A stretch of 64,000 nucleotides of DNA from Candidatus Gastranaerophilales bacterium (GCA_947624975.1 CANQMP010000004.1:1-64000); one strand, 5' to 3'. Shown: positions 46,440 through 55,618, numbered from the stretch's first letter. A program made the numbers and translations. The notes: a model not told the origin generated them from the sequence alone.

Positions 46440-49400
46440 ATGGAAACAACTTACAATCACGGTAAAAAGACTCTTGATTTCATTAACAAGCAAATGGATA
46501 AAAAAGGATTAAACAATTTGCTTTCACAGATGTATCTTGAGTTTGGCGGTGCAAAGACCGCAGAATTGGCTAACAGCCTTAAAAACCTTGGCTATAAGTA
46601 TGCTACAAAATCCGGAACAACAATCTCTATTGCGGATTTACAAGTTCCTGAGGTTAAAAAAGAGCTGCTTAAAGATGCCGAAAAAGAAATCGAAAAATCA
46701 ACAAACAGATATTTGAAAGGTGAAATCACCGAGGTCGAAAGATATACAAAGGTCATTGACACATGGTCAGAAACGACTGCAAAATTAACAGCATCGGTTG
46801 TTGAAAATTTTGACAGATTAAATCCTGTGTATATGATGGCATTTTCAGGTGCAAGAGGTAACTTATCTCAGGTATCACAGTTAGTCGGTATGAGAGGTTT
46901 GATGGCAGACGCACAAGGTCAAATCATTGACTTGCCGATTAAATCAAACTTTAAAGAAGGCTTATCCGTTACCGAATACATCATTTCTTCATACGGTGCA
47001 AGAAAAGGGCTTGTAGATACGGCGTTGAAAACAGCCGACTCGGGTTATTTGACAAGACGTTTGGTTGACGTTGCACAGGATGTTATTATTCGTGCGGATG
47101 ATTGCCATACGACAAAATCAATTAACATGAAGTCCATAACTGACGGTGACAATGTCATTGTACCTTTAATTGACAGACTTTTAGGCAGAACTATTGCTGA
47201 AGATATCAAAGATACGGACGGAACAGTTCTTGTAAAAGCAGGAACAACAATGAACAGAGATGATGTCAAGAAAGTCGCTCACTTGAATTTACAGGAATTG
47301 AAAGTTCGTTCCGGCTTGACTTGCGGACTTGAATACGGTATTTGCCAGAAGTGCTACGGCTGGGCAATGACAACACAAAAGCTTGTAGATATCGGCGAAG
47401 CTATCGGTATTATTGCAGCGCAGTCTATCGGTGAACCCGGTACACAGCTTACAATGAGAACATTCCACACGGGCGGTGCCGTCGGCGTTAAAGATACGAT
47501 AAGAGAAGTTATTGCAAATATCTCGGGTGAAGTCGTTTCAACGGTTAAGACCAGAGAATTGAGAACTCGCCACGGTGATGTCGTAAATATTTCTAACTAC
47601 GAAACCGATATTGAAATTAAAGGTTCTAAAAAGACCGAAAAATATCATATCCCCGCAGGTTCAACCATATTCTTTACAAACGGCATGAAAGTGGATAAAG
47701 GATTTAAACTTGCTCAATATGAACCCGCATCACAGGGTTCAGGCTCACGTTTAACCGAAAAAGCCACCAAAGATATCACATCCGACTTGTCAGGTGAAGT
47801 CATGTACGAAGATTTTGTTGCCGATGAAAAGAAAGACAGACAGGGAAATGTTTCCAGAACAACAAATAAACAAGGTATTATTTGGGTTCTCGGCGGCGAT
47901 GTTTATAACCTCCCCGGCGGTTCTAAAGTTCTTGTAAAAGACGGTCAGAAAATCAATGAAGGCGAAAAACTTGCAGAAACTTTAACCATATCGGAACACG
48001 GCGGAGAAGTTCGTTTCGGTGAAGATTTGGCTATTGAAGATGTAAAATTTGAAGGCAAAAACATCAAAAAAATCGTTCAAGGTAAAGAATTGACGATAGT
48101 AATAGCTTCGTTAATGCCTGAAAATGCGTCTTTTGAACAAACCAAGAAAGAACAAATCTGGACAGTCGATAAAACAGGCGAAAAATATATCGTAAAAGCT
48201 CCCGTTGACACGACGGTTGAAAACGGCATGATTATCGCCGAATTGTTGGATGATGACTGTGCAGTTACTTCATCGGGCGAAATCAGATATATTGATGTCG
48301 AAGTTGATGATAATCAAATCATTACAAAACCCGGTTCTGTCGTATTTATTCCTGAAGAAGTTCACCAAATTAACAAAGATGTATCTTTGAAAATGGTTGA
48401 AAACGGAACTCAGGTTACGGCAGGCACGGAGGTTGTAAAAGACGTATACTGCCACATCGACGGTATCGTTGAATTCAAAGAATACAACGATGTAATTCAC
48501 GAAATTACAATTCGTCCCGGAGAAATTCACACACTCCCGAGCGTATCGGAATTGAAAGTAGACGAAGGCGAAGTCGTTAAGAAAGGTACCGTAATTGCTG
48601 ACGGTATTAAAGCAAAACAAACTTCCATCGTTACGATTATGGATTCATCTCTTGATGATTTGGATATTGACGATTTGGATGAAGAACTTGATTCATCATT
48701 GTCACTTGATGAAGATACTATTTCAAATCAGCCTATACAAATCCTTATCAGACCCGTTCAGGTATTGAAAGTTCAACAAAAGAATGTTTCGATTAAATTC
48801 AACGCATCTGATGATTTAATTGACATCGTTCCGGTTACTCAACTTCAATACAAAGACGGTGCAAGGGTTAGAAATCTTGACGGTTCGACAATTACGAGAA
48901 CAAGTCTTGTACTTCAAATGCAGGGCTATCTTTCTCACCTCAAAGGTATGGTTGAACTTGATGACAAGGGAAGTTTAAGAATTGTCGTTCTTGAAAACCT
49001 TATCGTTCGTCGTGAATTTGAAGGCAACTCAAAACTGATGTCATCGCTTCAAACCGAACTTCTTGTAAAAGACGGTCAGACTATTGAACCTAAAACACCC
49101 GTTGCAAAAACACAAGTTTTGGCTATCAATAACGGAACTGCAGCGATTAAAGAAGAAAAAGAGGATGCAAGAAGACTGTTATTGACAAGTGAAACCTATG
49201 AAACGGTTGTTTCCGTAAAAGGTAAAGCAAACGTTAAAAAAGGTGACTTTGTGAGATTAGATTCAATTATAGCTGACAGCGGCGAGAAATCAACTGTTTC
49301 AGGTATGGTAACATCTGTTACGAAAGGCAAAATTACAATCCGCAATGGACGTCCTTACTTAATCAGTCCGGGAACAATGCTTCAGGTTGAAGAAGGTGCA

Positions 49401-50306
49401 CTTGTTCTCCGCGGTGATATTATTGCAACACTTGTATTTGAAAGACAAAAAACAGGCGACATCGTTCAAGGTTTGCCTCGTGTTGAAGAACTTCTTGAAG
49501 GCAGAAAGCCGAAAGATTGTGCGATATTAGCAGAAGAAGACGGTGTTGCGGAAATTGAAACCGATGATGATCTGCCAAGACTTTATCTGGTAACGGAAAA
49601 CGGCAGAACTGAAATTAAATACGCAATAGATGCAAACATCGTTGTACAAAATAAACAGCAGATTAAGAAAGGGCAGCCTTTGACAAGCGGGCCTTTAAAT
49701 CCGCACGATGTCATCAGACTTTGCGGAGCTGAAGCTGCTCAACAGTACCTTGTAGATGAAGTACAACGTGTATATCGTTCACAGGGCGTTGAAATCGCCG
49801 ATAAGCACGTTGAAATTATCGTCAGACAGATGACTAAGAAAGTAAAAATCGTTGATGCGGGCGATACGAAGCTTCTGCCAGGTGAACTTGTTGAAATGCA
49901 GACATTTGAAAAGGAAAATCATGAAGTTGAAGAAAAAGGCGGTCAACCTGCAACTTGTGAATACATGTTATTAGGTATTACAAAAGCATCGTTGAACACG
50001 GAAAGCTTCATTTCTGCAGCTTCATTCCAAGAAACAACGAGAATACTTACGGAAGCCGCAGTTGACGGAAAGAAAGACTTATTGAGAGGTTTGAAAGAAA
50101 ACGTTATCATCGGTCGTTTAATTCCGGCAGGAACAGGTTTCCACCACCTTACAAATGCTAACGAAGAAAAAGAACGTGAAGAAAGAAAACGTGCTGTAGC
50201 CCAAAGAAATCAGGCGCGTAAACCTTCCGCAATTCTTGAAGAAATCGAAGGCATGTTTGGTGCTCCTGATTTCAGAATAGGAAATACACAGGAGAGTGAC
50301 GAATAG
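46440..50306 (+). CDS. rpoC2: RNA polymerase beta' subunit C-terminal part
   Basis: 1288 residues. The bridge helix and trigger-loop region are visible (SGARGNLSQVSQLVGMRGLM near 138-157; GTQLTMRTFHTGGA near 331-344), and the trigger loop resumes at TGDIVQGLPRVEELLEGRKP near 1004. The roughly 650 residues between them are an SI3-type insertion, as large as in photosynthetic cyanobacteria. It includes a strongly acidic patch, DSSLDDLDIDDLDEELDSS near 736-755. A zinc-type Cys set (CGLEYGICQKC) is present near 298. The operon ends at the terminator 50313-50345. Confidence 0.97.
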   Translation: METTYNHGKKTLDFINKQMDKKGLNNLLSQMYLEFGGAKTAELANSLKNLGYKYATKSGTTISIADLQVPEVKKELLKDAEKEIEKSTNRYLKGEITEVERYTKVIDTWSETTAKLTASVVENFDRLNPVYMMAFSGARGNLSQVSQLVGMRGLMADAQGQIIDLPIKSNFKEGLSVTEYIISSYGARKGLVDTALKTADSGYLTRRLVDVAQDVIIRADDCHTTKSINMKSITDGDNVIVPLIDRLLGRTIAEDIKDTDGTVLVKAGTTMNRDDVKKVAHLNLQELKVRSGLTCGLEYGICQKCYGWAMTTQKLVDIGEAIGIIAAQSIGEPGTQLTMRTFHTGGAVGVKDTIREVIANISGEVVSTVKTRELRTRHGDVVNISNYETDIEIKGSKKTEKYHIPAGSTIFFTNGMKVDKGFKLAQYEPASQGSGSRLTEKATKDITSDLSGEVMYEDFVADEKKDRQGNVSRTTNKQGIIWVLGGDVYNLPGGSKVLVKDGQKINEGEKLAETLTISEHGGEVRFGEDLAIEDVKFEGKNIKKIVQGKELTIVIASLMPENASFEQTKKEQIWTVDKTGEKYIVKAPVDTTVENGMIIAELLDDDCAVTSSGEIRYIDVEVDDNQIITKPGSVVFIPEEVHQINKDVSLKMVENGTQVTAGTEVVKDVYCHIDGIVEFKEYNDVIHEITIRPGEIHTLPSVSELKVDEGEVVKKGTVIADGIKAKQTSIVTIMDSSLDDLDIDDLDEELDSSLSLDEDTISNQPIQILIRPVQVLKVQQKNVSIKFNASDDLIDIVPVTQLQYKDGARVRNLDGSTITRTSLVLQMQGYLSHLKGMVELDDKGSLRIVVLENLIVRREFEGNSKLMSSLQTELLVKDGQTIEPKTPVAKTQVLAINNGTAAIKEEKEDARRLLLTSETYETVVSVKGKANVKKGDFVRLDSIIADSGEKSTVSGMVTSVTKGKITIRNGRPYLISPGTMLQVEEGALVLRGDIIATLVFERQKTGDIVQGLPRVEELLEGRKPKDCAILAEEDGVAEIETDDDLPRLYLVTENGRTEIKYAIDANIVVQNKQQIKKGQPLTSGPLNPHDVIRLCGAEAAQQYLVDEVQRVYRSQGVEIADKHVEIIVRQMTKKVKIVDAGDTKLLPGELVEMQTFEKENHEVEEKGGQPATCEYMLLGITKASLNTESFISAASFQETTRILTEAAVDGKKDLLRGLKENVIIGRLIPAGTGFHHLTNANEEKEREERKRAVAQRNQARKPSAILEEIEGMFGAPDFRIGNTQESDE

Positions 50307-50312
50307 TATAGT

Positions 50313-50345
50313 AAAAAGGCACTTCTTACGGAGTGCCTTTTTTAT
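50313..50345 (+). terminator. Terminator of the rpoB-rpoC1-rpoC2 operon
   Basis: Stem AAAAAGGCACT / AGTGCCTTTTT with an eight-base loop, then a T-run. Confidence 0.9.
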
Positions 50346-50363
50346 TATTAACTAACATTCGTA

Positions 50364-50392
50364 TTGACTTTTTAGCATTTCTTTTTTATTAT
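50364..50392 (+). promoter_or_regulatory. Promoter of tRNA-Cys
   Basis: TTGACT (50364-50369), 17-base spacer, TATTAT (50387-50392), with 11 bases to the first base of the tRNA. Confidence 0.75.
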
Positions 50393-50403
50393 AAAGAAAC
50401 GGT

Positions 50404-50474
50404 GGCGACATGGCCAAGTGGTAAGGCAGAAGCCTGCAAAGCTTTTATCCCCCGGTTCGAATCCGGGTGTCGCC
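50404..50474 (+). tRNA. tRNA-Cys (anticodon GCA)
   Basis: A 71-base cloverleaf. The acceptor stem is GGCGACA/TGTCGCC, perfect over seven pairs. The anticodon stem is GAAGC/GCTTT with loop CTGCAAA, giving anticodon GCA. The T arm is CCCGG-TTCGAAT-CCGGG, perfect. The 3' CCA is not encoded; a T-run follows directly. It sits between the rpo operon and the glycan locus, so it could be a junction for inserted DNA, but I saw no repeat of the tRNA 3' end nearby. Confidence 0.95.
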
Positions 50475-50625
50475 TTTTTTTATTGCTTAAATAAGACTTT
50501 TTTATCCTAATCAAATTTGTGTTTACTGTCGTTAATTGAGTAATTAAATATTTCTATATTTATTAAACATGCTCAACTTTATCTTTTAACTCTATAACTT
50601 GTATATAAATCCCCGACTTTTTATA

Positions 50626-50654
50626 TTGCATAAAAAATATATCCAAGCTATACT
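50626..50654 (+). promoter_or_regulatory. Promoter of the first glycan-locus gene
   Basis: TTGCAT (50626-50631), 17-base spacer, TATACT (50649-50654), giving a leader of about 20 bases before the ATG at 50682. Confidence 0.6.
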
Positions 50655-50681
50655 AATGAAAGATAAGAGCAGTTTAGTTTT

Positions 50682-52007
50682 ATGAAAATATTTGCTTTAA
50701 AAAAAAGTAATAATTCCTTTTATACACAATATCAAATAACTATTTTTGATATCGTTATTGCTTATAAACAATTTTCAAAAAATTATAACACCTATTTTAA
50801 ACAGTTAAAAAAATATAAGGAAAAGAAAAAAGACAATATTACCAGAAGATTATTCTTAACATCCGGAAATTTAAGTTTAATTAATGCTCTTGCGATTATC
50901 AATCAAAAGGGTTTAAATAAAAATAGCGAAAACAGCATTTTAATTTGGTCGCATATATCAAATCAGGAATTTGAAGAAGTTTCTACCCAAATCAGCCATT
51001 TAACAAAAATAAAAAAACTTTTTAAATTTTGTAATTGTACACTTGATGATTTATTTAAGTATTTCATAAATAATCATTTAGCTGAATATGATGAGATATA
51101 TCTTATAAATTGCAGGTATATGTTTTTAATAAAAGATTTTCTTTTTCCGAACATAAAGTACTATATTTTTGATGAAGGAGTTTGTGTACTCTTTAAACAC
51201 AAAGGCATTGACTATTCTGATGTCAAAAAATGTTTTTTTATAAAATATTTAGATAAAATAGATTTTTTAGGAGCTGATAATGAATTAAATGAAAAAATTG
51301 AATTTTTAGATAAAAGAGAATTCTTAAAAGTTTCTCAAAGTGCAGCAGAACTTTATCCTATTGGTTTGAATTTAAATCCTGAGGACAAAAACATAATTTT
51401 ATGCGGAACTGGCGAAGGATGTGGCTTTTGGAGTTTTGATGAAATATTTAATTATCAAAATAAAATAATAGATGATTTAAATTTACATGGCTATAATGTA
51501 TTATTTAAACCTCATCCCAGAGATAAATTTAAGTATCAGGAAAAAGAAAATTTCAGAATTATAAATACAAAGCTACCTCTTGAGTGCTACGATTTAAAAG
51601 ATAAATGTCTTGCGGTTGTTTCATTATTTTCTTCTGTTTCTGCTCAAATGTATAGTTTTCATAATATTCCCGGATTTTGTGCACATGGTTTTATAAATGA
51701 TGTTAAAGATATAGGGATAAAAATTGTAAAATATTATTCACCATCTTATGAAATGCTTCTTTCAATTGATGTTAAAACAAAAACATTTAATGAAGTTCAG
51801 AATGAAATTTTGTCTTTATATACAAACTTTTTAAATAAAAAAACATTAATGTCCCAAAATAGTGCCTTAGCCAATAACTACGCGCAATTGCCCCCCCCCC
51901 CCCCATGCATCTCTGAATCTGAAATACGGGATATTATACATATCAATGAACAAAAAAATAAAAAAACATTAGTTTTAGGAAGACTAAATCTTTTTTTGGC
52001 GGACTAA
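50682..52007 (+). CDS. Sialyltransferase-like glycosyltransferase with poly-C tract
   Basis: 441 residues. Three motifs of the bacterial sialyl/polysialyltransferase group (GT38/GT52) appear in order: DEG at 164-166, HP at 278-279 (KPHPRDK) and SS at 317-318. It likely transfers sialic acid or a related sugar onto a cell-surface glycan. A run of 14 C (51891-51904) encodes PPPPP at 404-408, and 33 residues follow. One C fewer or more would replace this tail: C15 stops after four codons, C13 gives about 23 different residues. The stop codon lies inside a palindromic repeat (52001-52012). The family call rests on short motifs only. Confidence 0.62.
   Translation: MKIFALKKSNNSFYTQYQITIFDIVIAYKQFSKNYNTYFKQLKKYKEKKKDNITRRLFLTSGNLSLINALAIINQKGLNKNSENSILIWSHISNQEFEEVSTQISHLTKIKKLFKFCNCTLDDLFKYFINNHLAEYDEIYLINCRYMFLIKDFLFPNIKYYIFDEGVCVLFKHKGIDYSDVKKCFFIKYLDKIDFLGADNELNEKIEFLDKREFLKVSQSAAELYPIGLNLNPEDKNIILCGTGEGCGFWSFDEIFNYQNKIIDDLNLHGYNVLFKPHPRDKFKYQEKENFRIINTKLPLECYDLKDKCLAVVSLFSSVSAQMYSFHNIPGFCAHGFINDVKDIGIKIVKYYSPSYEMLLSIDVKTKTFNEVQNEILSLYTNFLNKKTLMSQNSALANNYAQLPPPPPCISESEIRDIIHINEQKNKKTLVLGRLNLFLAD
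51891..51904 (+). repeat. Homopolymer C14 in coding sequence
   Basis: 14 consecutive C, near the 3' end of the sialyltransferase-like gene. Slippage would swap the C-terminal tail. Confidence 0.95.
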
Positions 52008-52012
52008 AGTCC
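52001..52012. repeat. Glycan-locus palindrome, copy 1
   Basis: GGACT-AA-AGTCC, followed by ACCCTACA. It contains the stop codon of the upstream gene and lies between two convergent genes. Confidence 0.75.
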
Positions 52013-52022
52013 ACCCTACAAA

Positions 52023-52766
52023 CTAATTTCTTAAATAATCGTGCCCGCCGTATTTCTTACTTGCTTTATCCCTTAATAAAATCCTGATATCATCTTTATA
52101 ACAGGGTATGTCCCAGCCTTCGGGGTAGCCGTATTTACAAGGTAAAATCCTATATTTTCGATTTATAATATATTTGTTTATTTGACTTTCGTCATGCCAA
52201 AGCGCTATTACATTATTCTCTAAATCATCATGGATATTTTTGCTCAATTCTTCGCATAACTTTAAATATTCTTCACTCAAACCCCCGTTAAATCCTCCCA
52301 TCACATAGCTAATACCCCCCCCCATGGGAATATATGCTTTTGACTTAGGATTTCTGTCATAAGTAAATTCTAAATTTGTTTTATCATAAAACCCCGGGTG
52401 TTGAGTTACCATAATTCCGCCATGGGCGTATTTATCAGGCAAAATATCTTCTTTAATTTCTTTTTCAAAAAGAATATTTGCATTACAAAAGAATAAATAA
52501 TCATACATTTTAAGCTCATCCTTTTGAGATAAAAACATATCAAAACGCATTAGGGTATCATAAGGCCAACCGAGTTTTTTTTGATAAATTTTTTTAACTT
52601 CTTTTTTGTTGTCGTAGTCAATGTGGTCACTATCTGTAAAAACAAAATAAGATTTTTTATGCTTTTTTAGAAAATATTTTTCACAAGATTCATAAAAATC
52701 TTTCCAAAAAACAGTATATTTTCCTGTACAAATGTAAAGAATTGCTATATTTAATTTTTTTGCCAT
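52023..52766 (-). CDS. GT6-family glycosyltransferase (ABO blood-group transferase type) with poly-G tract
   Basis: 247 residues that match GT6 throughout: LYICTGKYTVFW near 10-21, FVFTDSD near 41, the sugar-nucleotide metal motif as NAN at 95-97 (the NxN form typical of bacterial members; animal enzymes have DxD), GGFNGG near 157-162 and WHDESQINKY near 192. Bacterial GT6 enzymes add alpha-1,3-GalNAc or Gal, some to fucosylated acceptors. G9 (52315-52323) encodes Gly 149-151 in the middle of the catalytic domain, so slippage would switch the gene off. I chose the ATG at 52766 behind GGAG; 52781 is another possible start. It overlaps the GT2-GT11 gene upstream. Confidence 0.86.
   Translation of the reverse strand: MAKKLNIAILYICTGKYTVFWKDFYESCEKYFLKKHKKSYFVFTDSDHIDYDNKKEVKKIYQKKLGWPYDTLMRFDMFLSQKDELKMYDYLFFCNANILFEKEIKEDILPDKYAHGGIMVTQHPGFYDKTNLEFTYDRNPKSKAYIPMGGGISYVMGGFNGGLSEEYLKLCEELSKNIHDDLENNVIALWHDESQINKYIINRKYRILPCKYGYPEGWDIPCYKDDIRILLRDKASKKYGGHDYLRN
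52315..52323 (-). repeat. Homopolymer G9 in the GT6 gene
   Basis: Nine consecutive C on the plus strand (G on the coding strand), mid-gene, in the catalytic domain. Confidence 0.95.
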
Positions 52767-54553
52767 TTTATTTTTCTCCATTCCAAAGGTATTATTGTGC
52801 TACTGTTTTCAACAAAAGGATCAGGAGCTAAAACAACCCCTGAAGTATCTTTTCTAAGCCATGCTCCCCACCAGCTAAAAGTTGAATTTGCAATAATTGC
52901 GTGTTTGCATTGGCTCATTAAATACATATCTTTCCAATCTTCTTTGTTATTATAGTTATGATTACCAATAAATTCTACAGGCGCATCTATTTTAAATGTA
53001 TTGAAAAAATCTTCGCAATCAGTTCCAAAAACAAAGAATTCAGGGTTTTTTATATTTTTAGATATAAAATCAAGAGCCTTTTTGTAATAATCCCTATTTA
53101 ATTCCCAGCCCAAATTTAAATAATCCCCCCTTCGTATATGAATAAATACAGGGTTTTCACAAGATTTTATCTTATTTAAAATATTCAAATTATATTCATC
53201 TTGAATATCAGGAAAAGTAAAATCTTTTCTGAGAATATCTTCAATTCCTTCTAAATATTTAGAGTTTTGAAAATAACCTTCATAATATATTTTTTTTGAG
53301 AGGAATAAATTTTCATCATATTCAAAAGGATTTTTTTCTTGAATAATCTTAGTTTCATATTTTGCCACTTTGAACATTTTTCTCAAGAAACCAAAAGGCA
53401 GAGTTTTTTTCATTTTTTTAGCCTTTTGAATATATTCCAAAGAAGCAAATTTTATATCAGGATTAAAAATTCCGAGTTCATATTTTCTAGCGTACGTTCC
53501 GTTAGGCAAAACTCCGTTATGATTAATCTCATTAATTTCATCAAACCAATTTTTATCATAAAGAACTTTACAGCGGCATACTTTCCTTAATTTCACTCCG
53601 AAAGCATATTGAAACATTTGATTTCCAAGACCGCCATTTAAATTAACTATCTTTTTAATATAGCAATGGAGGGGGGGCAGTTTATCACTATTTTCAACTA
53701 TTTCCACCTTTCTTTTAAATTTAATCCCAAATATACATAAAACATTATGCACTTTATTATTTGCTGAATATTGTTTTTTTAAAGAAAAGATTTTTTCGAT
53801 AAATTTATATTTTAGTTTAGTAGTATTATTCGAATTAATACTTTCTCTTATTTTATTTTTTATTTCCTCGTTGTCGGTTAAAAAATCAAGCATATTATCC
53901 TGAACAATCATACTTGCAGTATAAATTTCAGGTTTTAGAGATAAATTGTCCCCATGCAGGCGATATTTTAAAAGAATAGTTGGAAGATTATAAAAATTTA
54001 AGTATCTTATGGCTCTTGACCAGAGTTCATAATCCTCACAGCTTAATCCTTCTTTATATCTCAAATTATATTTCTTGAAATCCTCTTTTCTGAGCATAAC
54101 TGCAGGATGTGCCATAAAGCAACCTTTTAAGAAATCAAAATATTTGGGATTTTGTGGATAACGCCAAATTGCATTTTCTGTCCCGAACACCTCAACTGCA
54201 CCTCCGACTATTGAATACTCAGGATTATTCTCCAAAAACTCAACTTGGAGTCTAAACCTATCGGGAAGAGAAATATCATCGGAATCCATCCTTGCAATAT
54301 ATTCACCCTGAGCAATATCAAAACCGTAATTAAGTGTTTTTACTATACCTTGATGTTTTAACCTGATATAAGTAACCCTACCCTGAACATCCTTATATTT
54401 GTTTATAATTGTTTCAATATTATTTGTAGAACCGTCATCCAATATTAGAAATTCAAAATCTTTATAAGTTTGATTTAAAATACTTTCAATAGCTTCTTTA
54501 AGATATTGTTCATCAGGATTGTAACAAGGCATTATAACTGAAATTCTAGGCAT
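52751..54553 (-). CDS. Fusion of GT2 glycosyltransferase and GT11 alpha-1,2-fucosyltransferase
   Basis: 600 residues from the ATG at 54553. Residues 1-210 form a GT2 (GT-A) domain: RISVIMPCYNPDEQYL, LDDGST and RMDSDDISLP. Residues about 303-600 form a GT11 domain with GGLGNQMFQYAFG, VFIHIRRGDYL and ANSTFSWWGAWL, so it likely adds Fuc alpha-1,2 to galactose. A C7 run (53671-53677) encodes PP at the junction. A stand-alone fucosyltransferase of this type usually starts M-K-K-I; here that position is ATT (I-K-K-I-V). C8 or C6 would end the product shortly after the GT2 part (KLPPPPLLY or KLPPSIAILKR). An upstream TTG at 54577 is a less likely start. Confidence 0.88.
   Translation of the reverse strand: MPRISVIMPCYNPDEQYLKEAIESILNQTYKDFEFLILDDGSTNNIETIINKYKDVQGRVTYIRLKHQGIVKTLNYGFDIAQGEYIARMDSDDISLPDRFRLQVEFLENNPEYSIVGGAVEVFGTENAIWRYPQNPKYFDFLKGCFMAHPAVMLRKEDFKKYNLRYKEGLSCEDYELWSRAIRYLNFYNLPTILLKYRLHGDNLSLKPEIYTASMIVQDNMLDFLTDNEEIKNKIRESINSNNTTKLKYKFIEKIFSLKKQYSANNKVHNVLCIFGIKFKRKVEIVENSDKLPPLHCYIKKIVNLNGGLGNQMFQYAFGVKLRKVCRCKVLYDKNWFDEINEINHNGVLPNGTYARKYELGIFNPDIKFASLEYIQKAKKMKKTLPFGFLRKMFKVAKYETKIIQEKNPFEYDENLFLSKKIYYEGYFQNSKYLEGIEDILRKDFTFPDIQDEYNLNILNKIKSCENPVFIHIRRGDYLNLGWELNRDYYKKALDFISKNIKNPEFFVFGTDCEDFFNTFKIDAPVEFIGNHNYNNKEDWKDMYLMSQCKHAIIANSTFSWWGAWLRKDTSGVVLAPDPFVENSSTIIPLEWRKIKWQKN
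53671..53677 (-). repeat. Homopolymer C7 at the GT2-GT11 domain junction
   Basis: Seven consecutive G on the plus strand (C on the coding strand), exactly between the two enzyme domains. Confidence 0.9.
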
Positions 54554-54580
54554 ACGATAACCAAAACCTTTCTTCAAAAA

Positions 54581-55618
54581 CTAATCTGACGCAGTGCCCC
54601 CCATCGATGGTTTAAGGGGAGAAACGGGTTCTTTTTTAACGGGAATACCAAATACTTTGTATATTCTTTCCTCATTTTTTATTTTTTCACGATATAAAGT
54701 TATATTAAAAACAGATATTTTTTTATCTGATTTTGAAAATTTCACAAAAATTAGATAAGGTATTTTAAAAGCAAAGAAATTAGAATAAAAATCACTGTAT
54801 TTAATTTTTTTGATAATATCTTGCGCCATTTTTTCGTCATATCTTTTTTCAATATATGAAATGGCATCGTTAAGCACGCTTTTATATTGTCTTAACCTTT
54901 CTTTTTTGTTTTCTTTTTTAGTCATATTTGAAATCAAAGAATTTTTTCTTTTTCTATACATTACAACCGGATCTTCAATGCAAGAAATTTGAGGAAAATT
55001 AGAATATATTTTAATAAAAAAGCCTTCATCTTCATGAATTAAATTTTCATCAACAAATGTAATGTTATTAGATATAAGAAAATCTTTTTTAATCAATCTG
55101 CCCCATGCTGTATGATAATTCATATCATAGAATGAATCAAAATTCTCCGGAGTTATTTTTAATTTTGCTGCCATATAGGGCTGTTGAAAAAATTCATTTG
55201 ACTGTTTAACGGAAAGCTTAAATTCCTCATCTACCTCCTGCGTGAATGACCTTACTTTTCCTTGAGCAATATCGGTGTTATCCTGCAAGATTTTTCTATA
55301 CAATTTTTCTAATATATTTTCATCAAATAAATAGTCATCAGAATCTAAAAAGAAAATATACTCGCCTGAAGAAGATTTAAGTCCCGTATTTCTTGTTACG
55401 GCTAAACCTTTATTTGATTTATGGCAAATTAACTTTATACGGTTGTCTTTTTGCATAAAACTTTTTACGATGCTTATAGAATTGTCTTTTGAACAATCAT
55501 CAACGCAAATTATTTCAAGATTTTTATAGCTTTGCGAAACAACACTTTCAAGGCATTGCGCGAGATATTCTTCTACATTATATATTGGAATAATAACGGA
55601 AATTTTTGAAGTATTCAT
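54581..55618 (-). CDS. GT2-family glycosyltransferase with short poly-G tract at the 3' end
   Basis: 345 residues. GT-A nucleotide-sugar domain of GT2: ISVIIPIYNVEEYL near 6-19, VDDCSKDN near 39-46, and FFLDSDDYLF near 94-103. The C-terminal part is Lys-rich with a hydrophobic patch. A G6 run (54597-54602) follows Ser-Met near the end. The present reading ends GGTASD; G7 would read GGHCVRLVFEERFWLSYA and run into the next gene's start, while G8 would end GGALRQISF. A GGAGG ribosome site precedes the ATG. Sugar specificity is unknown. Confidence 0.87.
   Translation of the reverse strand: MNTSKISVIIPIYNVEEYLAQCLESVVSQSYKNLEIICVDDCSKDNSISIVKSFMQKDNRIKLICHKSNKGLAVTRNTGLKSSSGEYIFFLDSDDYLFDENILEKLYRKILQDNTDIAQGKVRSFTQEVDEEFKLSVKQSNEFFQQPYMAAKLKITPENFDSFYDMNYHTAWGRLIKKDFLISNNITFVDENLIHEDEGFFIKIYSNFPQISCIEDPVVMYRKRKNSLISNMTKKENKKERLRQYKSVLNDAISYIEKRYDEKMAQDIIKKIKYSDFYSNFFAFKIPYLIFVKFSKSDKKISVFNITLYREKIKNEERIYKVFGIPVKKEPVSPLKPSMGGTASD
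54597..54602 (-). repeat. Homopolymer G6 near the stop of a GT2 gene
   Basis: Six consecutive C on the plus strand, G on the coding strand. It is the shortest tract of the set and so the least likely to slip often. Confidence 0.75.

Noticed and set aside
50404-50682. tRNA-Cys as an attachment site for an integrated island carrying the glycan locus
   Set aside because: I found no integrase and no duplicated tRNA 3' end at the far side within the window; only the location is suggestive.
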